DNA from: Virgibacillus aidingensis
GTDB taxonomy: Bacteria > Bacillota > Bacilli > Bacillales > Amphibacillaceae
Reading direction: 5' to 3'
DNA length: 64,000 bases
Assembly (NCBI RefSeq): GCF_010994035.1
Contig: NZ_WIXN01000001.1
Coordinates: 285,918 to 349,917, forward strand
The notes below the pieces were generated by a model. That model did no database searches. It was given only the letters and a program-made list of their open reading frames with translations, and was not told where the DNA came from. Below are positions 53,718 through 63,339 of the stretch, one piece after another; position 1 is the first letter of the stretch; each line of letters starts with the position of its first letter. Position numbers and translations under genes: made by a program.

Positions 53718-54611
53718 ATGGACCAAAAGTTTAAGCAATTGGTTTTGGATAATAGTGATCAGATAGTTGAAATGTGGCTGAAGGAAGTAGAGTCCTTAAA
53801 GACTGAAAACTATACATCAAGTATTTCGGATGATTTATTTGAGAGTACAAACAGGGAATTCGTGAATGTTATATTTACTAGTGTAAAAGATCATGGTTCC
53901 ACAAAGGTAGTAGAGGAATTTTCCGAGAAAATTATTAATCTTGGCTGGCCGCTTAGTTACATTACGGACGGGCTGCAGGCATTTCGCAAAGTAACCATTG
54001 ATTACCTGCTGAAAAATTCTGATCAAGTGGATTCCAATTATTTTTCGGAAGTTCTGGAAAGTGTAGACCGATGGGTAGGTCCGCTCATCCGGCAGCTTGT
54101 GAATGAATACTCCGGAAGCTGGGAACACATTGTATCCCTGCAGCGTGTAGCACTCCAGGAGTTATCTGCCCCGCTTATCCCGGTAATGGACAGAATCACG
54201 ATAATGCCATTGATCGGTACGATTGATACAGAGCGTGCAAAATTAATAATGGAGAATTTGCTTGAAGGTGTAATTACCCATAATGCAGAAGTGGTACTAA
54301 TTGATATAACCGGTGTACCTGTGGTAGATACCATGGTTGCTCACCACATCATACAGGCTGCAGAAGCGGTCCGGTTAATTGGTGCTACTTGTATTCTGGT
54401 GGGGATCCGGCCTGAGATTGCCCAGACTATCGTAAATCTCGGCATTGACCTGGGCAAATTTCCGACAAAAAGTTCATTGAGAAAAGGATTTACGAGTGCG
54501 CTGGAAATAACAAATCGAAAAGTAATTGATGTAAACGGAAAAAGTAATACGAACGATGGAAACAGCGATGGTATAGAAAGTCTGATTGATGCTATGAAGC
54601 AAGGAGAGTGA
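53718..54611 (+). CDS. rsbR: Stressosome protein RsbR (RsbRA type)
   Basis: A 297-residue protein: N-terminal non-haem globin-like sensor (about 1-140) and C-terminal STAS domain (about 155-265). The two phosphorylated threonines are exactly T171 (IDTERAK) and T205 (VVDTMVA), as in B. subtilis RsbRA. With RsbS it forms the stressosome core that traps RsbT; environmental stress lets RsbT phosphorylate it. It carries an extra C-terminal tail (about 270-297, Asn/Asp-rich) relative to the 274-aa B. subtilis protein. Co-transcribed with rsbS. Confidence 0.95.
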   Translation: MDQKFKQLVLDNSDQIVEMWLKEVESLKTENYTSSISDDLFESTNREFVNVIFTSVKDHGSTKVVEEFSEKIINLGWPLSYITDGLQAFRKVTIDYLLKNSDQVDSNYFSEVLESVDRWVGPLIRQLVNEYSGSWEHIVSLQRVALQELSAPLIPVMDRITIMPLIGTIDTERAKLIMENLLEGVITHNAEVVLIDITGVPVVDTMVAHHIIQAAEAVRLIGATCILVGIRPEIAQTIVNLGIDLGKFPTKSSLRKGFTSALEITNRKVIDVNGKSNTNDGNSDGIESLIDAMKQGE

Positions 54612-54616
54612 GGAGA

Positions 54617-54973
54617 ATGCGAATACCTATATTAAAGTTGCATAACTATTTACTCATATCCATCCAGACAGAACTAGACGATAATACAGCCATACAGTTC
54701 CAGGAGGACTTGCTTAATAAGATTCATAAAAGCGGTTCTTCCGGTGTTGTAATTGATCTGACATCCGTAGAAATTATTGATTCTTTTATTGCAAAGGTAC
54801 TTGGCGATGTGGTGACAATGGCGGATCTAATGGGGGCGAAGGTAGTTCTGACTGGTATCCAGCCGGCAGTGGCAATGACATTAATCGATCTTGGGATTCA
54901 TTTACAAAATGTGCCGACTGCTTTAGACCTGGAACAAGGTCTAAATAAATTACACCAGGAATTAGGTGAATAG
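54617..54973 (+). CDS. rsbS: Stressosome scaffold RsbS
   Basis: A 118-residue single STAS protein. The RsbT-phosphorylated serine is S56 (IIDSFIAK), equal to S59 in B. subtilis where three more N-terminal residues are present. It is the negative regulator that binds RsbT. ATG 54617 is chosen over GTG 54608 because the latter is inside the AAGGAGAGTGAGGAG site. Two bases before rsbT. Confidence 0.95.
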   Translation: MRIPILKLHNYLLISIQTELDDNTAIQFQEDLLNKIHKSGSSGVVIDLTSVEIIDSFIAKVLGDVVTMADLMGAKVVLTGIQPAVAMTLIDLGIHLQNVPTALDLEQGLNKLHQELGE

Positions 54974-54975
54974 AA

Positions 54976-55377
54976 ATGAAACCTGAAACCTGTGTTACAA
55001 TCCAAAGAGAATGGGATATCGTAGGTGCAAGACAATTAGGCCGGGACATTGCTAAAGAGATTGGGTTCGGCACAGTGGACCAGGCACGAATAGCAACCGC
55101 GATATCGGAATTAGCCCGCAATATCTATTTATATGCAGACGAAGGAAAAGTCTGTTTCGAGAAAATAAATAGGATAGACCAAAAAGGCATTTGTATCATA
55201 GCTATTGACACAGGCCCAGGGATTGACGATGTCAGTAGAGTAATGGAAGATGGGTATTCCACTTCGGGAGGGCTGGGGGCTGGCCTTCCGGGAGTGAAAC
55301 GTCTGATGGACGAGTTTGATATGAAATCAGACGGGGGCAAAGGGACGAATGTAAAAGCCATAAAATACTTAAGATAA
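54976..55377 (+). CDS. rsbT: Switch-protein serine kinase RsbT
   Basis: A 133-residue GHKL-type kinase. N box ISELARNIYLYA near 43-54, G1 DTGPGI near 79-84, G2 GLGAGLPGVKRL near 97-108. It phosphorylates RsbS and RsbR and, when released, binds and activates RsbU. Unlike in B. subtilis, 138 bp with two hairpins separate its stop from the rsbU start. Confidence 0.95.
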   Translation: MKPETCVTIQREWDIVGARQLGRDIAKEIGFGTVDQARIATAISELARNIYLYADEGKVCFEKINRIDQKGICIIAIDTGPGIDDVSRVMEDGYSTSGGLGAGLPGVKRLMDEFDMKSDGGKGTNVKAIKYLR

Positions 55378-55394
55378 ATAGAAATATAAGAAAT

Positions 55395-55453
55395 ATATGC
55401 ACCCAATTTATCAGTGCATATGAATGGAAGGGAAAGTATAACACTTTCCCTTC
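55395..55453 (+). other. Two consecutive perfect hairpins between rsbT and rsbU
   Basis: ATATGCAC / GTGCATAT (55395-55402, 55414-55421; 8 bp, 11-base loop) and GAAGGGAAAGT / ACTTTCCCTTC (55427-55437, 55443-55453; 11 bp, five-base loop). No T run follows, so neither is a standard terminator. Confidence 0.8.
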
Positions 55454-55515
55454 TGTACTGAACAGAAAAAGCATACTAAGAATAAATAACAATCATGCAT
55501 TTGGGGGATAGAAGG

Positions 55516-56529
55516 ATGGATGACGTTATTAATATAAATGTGGAAAGTTATAAAGGCTTATTAAAACGTTATATTGAATCTCAGGATGAAACTTCTCTAT
55601 ATGGAGTAGAGCAAGTAAGTAAATCATTTATCCAGAAAAATATTTTACCCGAGGAAATTGTTAATGTACATATGCAGGCAATGGAAGATATTTACCCTCA
55701 ATTATCGGAAGACTACAGGCGTTCACTGAATTTTTTGCTTGAAGCGATGATTTCCTATGGCCTGGCTCACCAGGAGTTTCAAATGCTGAGGGAAAAACAG
55801 GTTGAGCTTAAATCGGAAATCGCTGTGGCAGCCAATATGCAAAACACCCTTTTAGGCAGCCCCATTCCGGAAATTGAAGGCATTGATATTGGTATCCGAA
55901 GTGAGCCTGCGAATGATATGAATGGAGATTATCATCATTTTACTAAAGCAGCAGATGGCCGCTTGGAATTGGCCATTGCAGATGTTATAGGAAAAGGAGT
56001 CCCGGCAGCACTTTGTATGTCCATGATAAAATATTCCATGGAAAGTTACCCGGAAGAACAGAAGTCACCAAGTAATGTCTTGTACAATTTAAATAGGGTA
56101 GTAGAACAGAATGTGGATCCCGGCATGTTTATTACGATGCTGTATGCACAATATTGCCCTTCGGAGGAGAAAGTGAGATATGCCTCTGCAGGACATGAAC
56201 CCGGGTATTATTATAATGCGGAAACGGAAACCTTTGTAGAAATGGAGACGAAAGGACTTGTTCTTGGTGTGACACCGGAAACGAAGTATAAAGAATTTGA
56301 GCAGAAAATGCGTGCCGGCGATATGATTATATTTTTTACGGATGGTGTTACCGAGGCAAAAGAAGGGGATCGCTTTATCGAAACAGAGGAACTGTTGGAT
56401 ATAATGAGGAATCATATTCACCTCCCTGCCCAGGAAATGGTGGATCAAGTATATAAGTATTTTGAACGCCTGCAGGGATTTGAATTAAGGGATGACTTTA
56501 CACTGGCTGTTTTGAAAAAAGAAGTTTAA
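55516..56529 (+). CDS. rsbU: RsbU, PP2C-type RsbV phosphatase
   Basis: A 337-residue protein: N-terminal RsbT-binding helical domain (about 1-85), linker coiled coil, and PP2C-like SpoIIE phosphatase domain (about 120-337) with metal Asp in NDMNGDYH near 137-144, ADVIGKG, and DGVTEA, DDFTLAV near the end. When RsbT binds, it dephosphorylates RsbV-P. The start is ATG 55516; an ATG at 55495 precedes the GGGGGATAGAAGG site. Confidence 0.93.
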   Translation: MDDVININVESYKGLLKRYIESQDETSLYGVEQVSKSFIQKNILPEEIVNVHMQAMEDIYPQLSEDYRRSLNFLLEAMISYGLAHQEFQMLREKQVELKSEIAVAANMQNTLLGSPIPEIEGIDIGIRSEPANDMNGDYHHFTKAADGRLELAIADVIGKGVPAALCMSMIKYSMESYPEEQKSPSNVLYNLNRVVEQNVDPGMFITMLYAQYCPSEEKVRYASAGHEPGYYYNAETETFVEMETKGLVLGVTPETKYKEFEQKMRAGDMIIFFTDGVTEAKEGDRFIETEELLDIMRNHIHLPAQEMVDQVYKYFERLQGFELRDDFTLAVLKKEV

Positions 56530-56549
56530 CGATATTAAAGTTCGGGTAT
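56524..56549 (+). promoter_or_regulatory. Sigma-B promoter of rsbVW-sigB-rsbX
   Basis: GTTTAA (56524-56529, overlapping the rsbU stop), 14-base spacer, GGGTAT (56544-56549): exact sigma-B consensus hexamers, 63 bp before rsbV. The position matches the autoregulatory promoter of B. subtilis. Confidence 0.95.
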
Positions 56550-56611
56550 AGGAATTTGTATCTATAAAAGAAAACTGTTATCCATAAAAATGCTACATAA
56601 GGAGGAAAATA

Positions 56612-56941
56612 ATGGATTTAACAATTGATATTTTGACCGAGGATAAAAAATCTATCGTTCATCTTTCTGGTGAAATTGATGCATATACAGCACCCGACCT
56701 AAAAGAAAAACTTCTGCCGCTGACAAAGCATCCCGATCATGTAGTCGAGGTCAACCTGGAAAATGTGAATTATATGGACAGTACAGGACTTGGTGTCTTT
56801 ATCAGCGGTTTAAAGGCATCGAAAGAAAATGGCAGTCATTTAAAACTGGTACATCCGCAGGAAAAAGTAGCCCGTTTGTTTAAGATAACCGGCTTGGATG
56901 AAGTGTTGGATATAAACTCAGCGATTCGGGGTGGAAGTTAA
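56612..56941 (+). CDS. rsbV: Anti-anti-sigma factor RsbV
   Basis: A 109-residue STAS protein with the phosphorylatable serine S57 in NYMDSTGLGVF. Unphosphorylated RsbV binds RsbW and frees sigma-B. AAGGAGG site eight bases before ATG. First gene transcribed from the internal sigma-B promoter. Confidence 0.96.
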   Translation: MDLTIDILTEDKKSIVHLSGEIDAYTAPDLKEKLLPLTKHPDHVVEVNLENVNYMDSTGLGVFISGLKASKENGSHLKLVHPQEKVARLFKITGLDEVLDINSAIRGGS

Positions 56942-56943
56942 TC

Positions 56944-57420
56944 ATGGAAGCATTGGATTTTATTGAAATGAAGATACCGGCAAAAGCTGAATATGTTGGT
57001 GTAGTCCGTCTAAGTATTGCCGGGATTGCAAATAGAATGGGTTATTCCTATGAAGATATTGAAGATTTAAAAGTAGCCGTGTCCGAAGCAATTACGAACG
57101 CTGTCACCCATGCCTATCGTGAAAAAGACGGCGGAGAGGTGACCATTGGTTTTGGTATATATGAGGACCGTCTGGAAGTTATGGTGGCAGATCATGGCGG
57201 AAGCTTTAATATTAAGGAAATTAAAAGTGATATAGGCCCATATGAGGAATCGGAGAATGTGGAAAATCTGCGCGAGGGCGGGTTTGGACTTTTTCTCATT
57301 AACGCGTTAATGGATAAAGTTCAAATCAACAATGAATACGGCGTCATTGTATTAATGACAAAGTATCTTGCAGAAACAGAGGTGGGCTTTGATGACAACC
57401 AAATCTCAACCAGACAATAA
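56944..57420 (+). CDS. rsbW: Anti-sigma-B factor and kinase RsbW
   Basis: A 158-residue GHKL kinase. N box VSEAITNAVTHAY near 43-55, G1 DHGGSF near 81, G2 REGGFGLFLINAL near 105. It holds sigma-B inactive and phosphorylates RsbV when ATP is high. Its end overlaps sigB by 29 bases, so translation is coupled and the ratio fixed. Confidence 0.96.
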   Translation: MEALDFIEMKIPAKAEYVGVVRLSIAGIANRMGYSYEDIEDLKVAVSEAITNAVTHAYREKDGGEVTIGFGIYEDRLEVMVADHGGSFNIKEIKSDIGPYEESENVENLREGGFGLFLINALMDKVQINNEYGVIVLMTKYLAETEVGFDDNQISTRQ

Positions 57421-58183
57421 CGGGCGGGATGAGGTTTACCAGTGGATAGAATATTTGCAGAAAAACCCTTCAGATGAAGCTTTGCAGGAAAAGATTGTCC
57501 TTACCTATCAGGATCTTGTGGAATCGATAGCAAGGAAGTATTCCAAAAATAGTTCTATTCATGAGGATTTGGTACAGGTGGGCATGATTGGGCTGCTGGC
57601 TGCAGTACGCAGATATGATGAATCATTTGGTAAATCCTTTGAGTCTTTTGCGATTCCAACCATTATTGGGGAGATAAAACGATTTATCCGTGACAAAACC
57701 TGGAGTGTTCATGTTCCCAGAAGAATTAAAGAACTTGGACCAAAGATTAAAAAGGCAGTGGACGAGCTGACAACAGCCAATCAGACCTCACCAACGATTA
57801 AAGAAATTGCAGATTACCTTAATGTGACGGAAGAGGAAGTGCTGGAAACGATGGAAATGGGCAAAAGCTATAAAGCACTTTCTGTTGATCGTAAAATAGA
57901 AGCGGATTCGGATGGGAGCACTGTGGCCATACTGGATCTGATTGGAAATGATGAATCAGGCTATAATAACATTGATCAGCAGATGATGCTGGAGAAAATC
58001 CTGCCTATTTTATCGGAAAGAGAACAGCTTATATTACAGTACACCTATTTTGAAAATAAAAGCCAAAAAGAAACAGGGGAGTTATTGGGCATTTCGCAAA
58101 TGCATGTTTCCAGGTTACAACGTCGGTCATTGCGCAAGTTGAGGGAAGCCATTCAGGCCGAAAGCACGGAGGTATTTGATTGA
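57392..58183 (+). CDS. sigB: RNA polymerase sigma factor SigB
   Basis: A 263-residue sigma-70 group 3 factor. Region 2 contains HEDLVQVGMIGLLAAVRRYD and GKSFESFAIPTIIGEIKRFIRDKTWSVHVPRRIKELGP (about 57-115); region 3 (about 125-175); region 4 helix-turn-helix KETGELLGISQMHVSRLQRRSLRKLR near 225-250. It directs general-stress transcription. ATG 57392 follows GAGGTGGG within rsbW. Confidence 0.97.
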   Translation: MTTKSQPDNNGRDEVYQWIEYLQKNPSDEALQEKIVLTYQDLVESIARKYSKNSSIHEDLVQVGMIGLLAAVRRYDESFGKSFESFAIPTIIGEIKRFIRDKTWSVHVPRRIKELGPKIKKAVDELTTANQTSPTIKEIADYLNVTEEEVLETMEMGKSYKALSVDRKIEADSDGSTVAILDLIGNDESGYNNIDQQMMLEKILPILSEREQLILQYTYFENKSQKETGELLGISQMHVSRLQRRSLRKLREAIQAESTEVFD

Positions 58184-58773
58184 CTGACATGAAGAGAATA
58201 AACGTTGCTGTTTTCCAAAAACCGAAAAAAGGTAAGTACTACTGCGGAGACAGCTATTTTTATTTGGAAACCGAAAATGAATTTCTTTGTGCAATTGCGG
58301 ATGGTTTAGGCAGTGGTGAATATGCCCGTGAGTCTTCGCAGATTGTGATCGATATTATCAGAAAAAATATGAATGAATCTATTGAAAGCATCATTAAAAT
58401 TTGCAATGAACAGCTATTTGGAAAAAGAGGAGTCGTACTGGGAATATTAAAGATAAACTTTGATTCCATGCTATATTCCTTTTCATCCATTGGGAATATA
58501 GGAATAGTGACAGCAAATAGAAACAAGAAGAAAAAGCGCAATATACCAAGTTCGGGATATCTGGCAGGTTATCCCCGTAAGTTTAAAGTTATTCAGGAAA
58601 GGCTTGAAAAAAACATGAATTTTATCATGTTTTCTGATGGGGTAAATGATAAAGATTTATCGGACTTGGATATATTTGGAAACAATGTAGAAAATATTAT
58701 TAAAACATTTCAATATAAAAGCAAGCCGGAAAGAGACGACGACACAACCTTAATAGCCATGCGCTACCAGTAA
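58180..58773 (+). CDS. rsbX: RsbX, stressosome phosphatase
   Basis: A 197-residue short PP2C-like phosphatase with AIADGLGSGEYA near 35-46 and C-terminal ERDDDTTLIAMRY holding the metal Asp residues. It removes phosphate from RsbS and RsbR, resetting the stressosome. TTG 58180, overlapping the sigB stop by four bases and seven bases after GGAGG, is preferred to ATG 58189. Confidence 0.93.
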   Translation: MTDMKRINVAVFQKPKKGKYYCGDSYFYLETENEFLCAIADGLGSGEYARESSQIVIDIIRKNMNESIESIIKICNEQLFGKRGVVLGILKINFDSMLYSFSSIGNIGIVTANRNKKKKRNIPSSGYLAGYPRKFKVIQERLEKNMNFIMFSDGVNDKDLSDLDIFGNNVENIIKTFQYKSKPERDDDTTLIAMRYQ

Positions 58774-58811
58774 TGCAACACGGGGACGGATCTCGTGTTG
58801 CAATTTTTTTC
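58774..58811 (+). terminator. Terminator of the sigB operon
   Basis: TGCAACACG / CGTGTTGCA perfect stem, 11-base loop, then ATTTTTTTC. Confidence 0.92.
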
Positions 58812-59039
58812 TTTTATCGAACGATAAATCCCTCTTAGTATAAAACAATGGAGTCCCAGCCAAAATTATCTTCCTCCGCGCTCAGTGCTTCCCCCGGATT
58901 GATCCAATGGTATTATGAAAAAAGCGTGTTCTTTGATAAAATAAGCTATGGCAGGCAAGAAAATATCTTCCCTGCGTGACATACACATTCCATATTTGGT
59001 GATAAGTCAAGTTTTTACAGTATAAAGGAGGAACATGGC

Positions 59040-61205
59040 TTGGCATATGAATTAAATGAAAATCTGAGTCAATTGGTTGCGAACGATGTGCAAATTAAAA
59101 AAAGCATTGTGGATAAAGTCATCGAACTATTAGACGAAGGGAATACACTTCCTTTTATTGCACGTTATCGAAAGGAAATGACCGGCGGCCTGGATGAAAT
59201 ACAAATTAAAACCATTCAGGATAAATGGAACTATGCCGTTAATTTATCCGAAAGAAAGCAGGAAGTCATTCGGATTATTGATGAACAGGGGAAATTAACC
59301 GAAGAATTAAAGGGAGAAATAACGAAAGCTACTCAATTGCAGCAAGTAGAGGATCTATACCGTCCTTATAAGCAGAAACGCCGGACAAAAGCGACGATTG
59401 CAAAAGAAAAAGGGTTGGAACCACTTGCAGAGTTAGTTTGGCAGCAGGAAGCTGAAGATATTTCCGGGGAAGCAGAAGCGTATATTTCTGAGGAACAAGC
59501 ATTACATAACGTGGACGACGTCATAGCTGGCGTGAATGATATTATTGCTGAATGGATTTCCGATGAACCAAAAAACAGGGAATATATCAGGGATGAAACT
59601 TTCAAACGGGGAACTATGGTTTCAGAAGCAAAAGACACTGCACAAGACGAAAAGGCAGTGTATGAAATGTACTATGACTACCATGAGGCTGTCCGTTCTA
59701 TCGTCTCTCACAGGGTTTTAGCACTGAACCGCGGGGAAAAGGAGGGTGTGCTAAAGGTAACAATTGAGCCGCCTGTGGAGAGGATTATTGCATATTTAAC
59801 CCGCAATATAATAACATCAAGCGCAAAACAACAAGTAAAAACGATTCTGGAAGAAGCAATACAGGACAGCTACAAAAGATTAATACAGCCATCGATTGAA
59901 AGAGAAATACGCAAAAGCCTGACTGAAAAAGCAGAAGAACAGGCTATTGATATATTTTCAAAGAACCTGAAAAGCTTGTTGCTGCAGCCGCCATTAAAAG
60001 GAAAAAGCATCCTTGGTATTGATCCGGCTTTCAGGACAGGGTGTAAACTGGCAGCAGTAGATGAAACAGGCAAGGTAATGCAGGTAGGCGTGATGTACCC
60101 GACTGCACCCAGAAATGATGTGAAAGGCGCAGAAAAAACCGTCATGGAATTTATAGAAAAAAACAACGCAGAATTAATTGCTATTGGCAACGGGACCGCC
60201 TCCAGAGAGACAGAGCAATTCGTTTCAGATGTCATTCGAACTAACAATCTGGATATCCCGTATATTATTGTGAATGAAGCAGGCGCGAGTGTGTATTCCG
60301 CTTCGAAGTTGGCAAGGGAAGAATTTCCTGACTTGCAGGTGGAGGAAAGAAGTGCGGCTTCTATTGCAAGACGGGTACAGGATCCATTAGCAGAATTGGT
60401 GAAAATTGATCCGAAGTCAATTGGTGTCGGTCAGTATCAGCATGATGTGAGTCAAAAAGCCCTCTCCGAATCACTCACATTCGTAGTGGAAACTGCCGTA
60501 AACCAGGTTGGGGTGAACGTAAATACTGCCTCCAGTTCTCTTCTGCAATATGTCGCTGGTTTAAACAGCACTGTAGCAAACAATATTGTGAAAAAGCGAA
60601 ATGAAGAAGGTAAGTTCATAAACCGGAAACAACTCAAAAAAATTCCGCGTCTTGGTGCCAAAACTTATGAACAGGGAATCGGTTTTCTGAGAATCATTGA
60701 TGGAGATCATCCATTGGACAGAACACCAATACATCCTGAAAGCTATAGCCGTACGGAAAAACTGTTGGGCATGCTGGAATGTACACTGGAGGATATAGGG
60801 TCGGAAAAATTGGCCGGGAAACTGCAGCTCGAAAATAAAAAAGAGATGGCTGAAAAACTGGAAATTGGTGTGCCGACACTCGAAGATATCATCAGTGCAT
60901 TGAGTAAGCCTGAACGTGATCCGCGGGATGATTTTCCACAGCCGCTGTTAAAGCAAAATGTGCTGACCCTGGAAGACTTGGAACAGGGAATGGAAATGCA
61001 GGGCACAGTCCGCAATGTGGTGGATTTTGGTGTGTTTGTAGATATCGGGGTAAAACAGGACGGGCTGGTTCATATTTCGAAGATGGCAAATAAATTTGTA
61101 AAGCATCCGATGGATATTGTTTCAGTCGGAGATGTGGTTACGGTTTGGGTAGAAAACATAGATGTGGAAAAAGGAAGAGTTGCTTTAACAATGATTGAAA
61201 AATAA
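59040..61205 (+). CDS. tex: Tex-family S1 RNA-binding protein
   Basis: A 721-residue protein: N-terminal helical Tex domain (1-190), YqgF-like RNase-H fold (GIDPAFRTGCKLAAVD near 326), helix-hairpin-helix region (VGVNVNTASSSLLQYVAGLN near 490), and a C-terminal S1 domain (about 650-718, GMEMQGTVRNVVDFGVFVDIG). Related to eukaryotic Spt6; linked to transcription and, recently, ribosome rescue or stalling. TTG start, eight bases after AAAGGAGG. Confidence 0.95.
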   Translation: MAYELNENLSQLVANDVQIKKSIVDKVIELLDEGNTLPFIARYRKEMTGGLDEIQIKTIQDKWNYAVNLSERKQEVIRIIDEQGKLTEELKGEITKATQLQQVEDLYRPYKQKRRTKATIAKEKGLEPLAELVWQQEAEDISGEAEAYISEEQALHNVDDVIAGVNDIIAEWISDEPKNREYIRDETFKRGTMVSEAKDTAQDEKAVYEMYYDYHEAVRSIVSHRVLALNRGEKEGVLKVTIEPPVERIIAYLTRNIITSSAKQQVKTILEEAIQDSYKRLIQPSIEREIRKSLTEKAEEQAIDIFSKNLKSLLLQPPLKGKSILGIDPAFRTGCKLAAVDETGKVMQVGVMYPTAPRNDVKGAEKTVMEFIEKNNAELIAIGNGTASRETEQFVSDVIRTNNLDIPYIIVNEAGASVYSASKLAREEFPDLQVEERSAASIARRVQDPLAELVKIDPKSIGVGQYQHDVSQKALSESLTFVVETAVNQVGVNVNTASSSLLQYVAGLNSTVANNIVKKRNEEGKFINRKQLKKIPRLGAKTYEQGIGFLRIIDGDHPLDRTPIHPESYSRTEKLLGMLECTLEDIGSEKLAGKLQLENKKEMAEKLEIGVPTLEDIISALSKPERDPRDDFPQPLLKQNVLTLEDLEQGMEMQGTVRNVVDFGVFVDIGVKQDGLVHISKMANKFVKHPMDIVSVGDVVTVWVENIDVEKGRVALTMIEK

Positions 61206-61302
61206 AGCTTTCATCAAGTATTCAAATGCCTGAGGATTCGCTCCTGGCTGCCAGCTGAATCAATATGGAATAATTGCTTACTGGAAAAGCTATATTGAAC
61301 CA

Positions 61303-61343
61303 AAAAAGCCGATGGAGAAACTGAATTTCTCCATCGGCTTTTT
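61303..61343. terminator. Bidirectional terminator between tex and katA
   Basis: AAAAAGCCGATGGAGAAA / TTTCTCCATCGGCTTTTT, 18 bp perfect stem, five-base loop. Confidence 0.95.
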
Positions 61344-61379
61344 GATAGCGGCATTTACAGCCTTTATATTAATTTATTT

Positions 61380-62882
61380 TTATTTCTCTTGACCTGCAGC
61401 TGCTTCCACATCGCTCATGGAGATTCCAAGTGCTTTAGCTACCCCTTGGCCATAAGCCGGGTCAGCTTTGTAGCAGTTGCTGATATGCCTGATTGCAACT
61501 TGTTTCGTAACACCCTCCATGTCTCTTGCAGTGTTATCAAACAAACGCTGCTGCTCTTCCGGACTCATCAGTCTAAAGAGTTTACCTGGCTGTTCATAGT
61601 AAAGATCATCGTCTTCACGGAAGTTGTGGTAATCAGCGTCTCCCAGGATTTCAAGCGCTGGCTCCTGATGTTCTTTACTGTCTTCCCATTCCCCATAGCT
61701 GTTCGGGCTGTAGGAGATAGATCCGCCCTCTGCCGGGTTTAATACACGCATTGCTCCATCACGATGGTATGGATGGAAGTTTTTCGCGTTTTTAGGGTAG
61801 TTAACAGGAATTTGCCAATGGTTGACACCTAGACGGTAACGCTGTGTATCACCGTAAGAGAAAATACGGCCCTGCAGCATTTTATCCGGCGAGAAACCAA
61901 TTCCCGGTACAATATTAGTAGGTGCAAATGCAGCCTGCTCTACTTCTGCAAAATAGTTATCCGGGTTGCGGTTTAGTTCCAGTTCCCCAACTTCAATTAA
62001 TGGGAAGTCTTTTTTATACCATACTTTTGTTAAGTCAAATGGGTTGTAAGGCATATTTTTTGCTTCTTCTTCTGTCATTACCTGGATATATAGCGTCCAT
62101 TTAGGGTAATCGCCTTTTTCGATAGATTCAAATAGGTCTCTTTGGTTGCTGTCACGGTCTTTACCGATGATAGCTTCCGCTTCCTGGTCTGTAAGGTTTT
62201 TAATGCCTTGCTGTGTACGGAAATGGAACTTAACCCATACACGTTCATTGTTTTCATTAATCATGCTGTATGCATGGCTTCCGAATAAGTGCATATGGCG
62301 GAAACTTGCCGGGATGCCGCGGTCACTATTTACAATGGTAACCTGATGAAGTGATTCAGGCAGCAATGACCAGAAATCGTATTTAGAGTTCGGATTGTTT
62401 ACGTTTGTTCTAGGATCACGTTTAACTACGTGGTTTAAGTCTGTGAATCTCTTTGGATCTCTCATGAAAAATACTGGTGTATTATTACCAACCAAATCCC
62501 AGTTTCCGTCTTCTGTATAGAATTTCATGGCAGTTCCGCGGATATCACGCTCATCATCAGCGGCACCACGTTCACCGGCCACTGTTGAGAAACGGATAAA
62601 CATGTCTGTCTGTTTACCGATCTCTGAAAAGATGGAGGCTTTTGTATATTTTGTAATATCGTGAGTTACTGTGAAGGTACCGTACGCACCGGAGCCTTTT
62701 GCGTGCATGCGGCGTTCTGGAATAACTTCTCTATCAAAATGTGACATTTTTTCAATGAACCAGTAGTCTTCCATCAACAATGGTCCGCGTTTACCAGCCG
62801 TTTTGGAATCATCATCATTCGGTACCGGCGCACCAAAAGCAGTGGTCAACTTCTTCTTGTTTTGCATATCTTTCTCGTTCAT
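61380..62882 (-). CDS. katA: Haem catalase
   Basis: A 500-residue small-subunit monofunctional catalase. Catalytic His is in [12 protein letters not shown] near 59, Asn in [11 protein letters not shown] near 131, and the proximal haem Tyr in [14 protein letters not shown] near 340. It disproportionates hydrogen peroxide. ATG 62882 after CAGGAGGG; an 18-codon hydrophobic extension upstream lacks a site. No catalase sits between tex and sprT in B. subtilis. Closest type is the vegetative clade-3 KatA. Confidence 0.95.
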   Translation of the reverse strand: MNEKDMQNKKKLTTAFGAPVPNDDDSKTAGKRGPLLMEDYWFIEKMSHFDREVIPERRMHAKGSGAYGTFTVTHDITKYTKASIFSEIGKQTDMFIRFSTVAGERGAADDERDIRGTAMKFYTEDGNWDLVGNNTPVFFMRDPKRFTDLNHVVKRDPRTNVNNPNSKYDFWSLLPESLHQVTIVNSDRGIPASFRHMHLFGSHAYSMINENNERVWVKFHFRTQQGIKNLTDQEAEAIIGKDRDSNQRDLFESIEKGDYPKWTLYIQVMTEEEAKNMPYNPFDLTKVWYKKDFPLIEVGELELNRNPDNYFAEVEQAAFAPTNIVPGIGFSPDKMLQGRIFSYGDTQRYRLGVNHWQIPVNYPKNAKNFHPYHRDGAMRVLNPAEGGSISYSPNSYGEWEDSKEHQEPALEILGDADYHNFREDDDLYYEQPGKLFRLMSPEEQQRLFDNTARDMEGVTKQVAIRHISNCYKADPAYGQGVAKALGISMSDVEAAAGQEK

Positions 62883-62998
62883 AAACGATTCCCTCCTGTA
62901 TTTTAAATACAATAGTAATTTTATCACAATAAACATAAGTTTACTATGAATATAGACTGCTGCATTTGTTACATATTATTGAACATCATGCTAATTTC

Positions 62999-63017
62999 TC
63001 TATTATAATAGAGATAA
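62999..63017. promoter_or_regulatory. Candidate PerR/Fur-type box upstream of katA
   Basis: TTATAAT-A-GAGATAA (63003-63017): first half matches the PerR box half exactly, second half 4 of 7. The region is also the palindrome TCTCTATTATAATAGAGA. It lies about 120 bp before the katA start. The remaining spacer to 63339 shows no gene. Confidence 0.35.
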
Positions 63018-63339
63018 CATTTTCTCACCTGCAGCTAATAAATGATAATTAAATCAAACTGGATAAATGTAAGTATCCGTAACTTGTATTATTGGCATAG
63101 ATACAATTAGGTGATACGTATCCCTCCAAATCCACATAATAAATTACGTATGTATATAGTATAAATCAACTACAAAATAAAATCAATGTTTATTTACAAT
63201 AATTTTAAACAGATATTGATTTTACGTAAATTAATAGGGTTTAATCCCTGTAGCGTTTTGTGATAAGATAAAGAAAAATATCAGAATGAGAGATTTTGTC
63301 ATTTAATATTTATCTGATTGCAGAATTGGGTGTTTATGT

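Noticed and set aside
55427..55460. Terminator between rsbT and rsbU
   Set aside because: Perfect stem but no T run on either side, so kept as a hairpin only.
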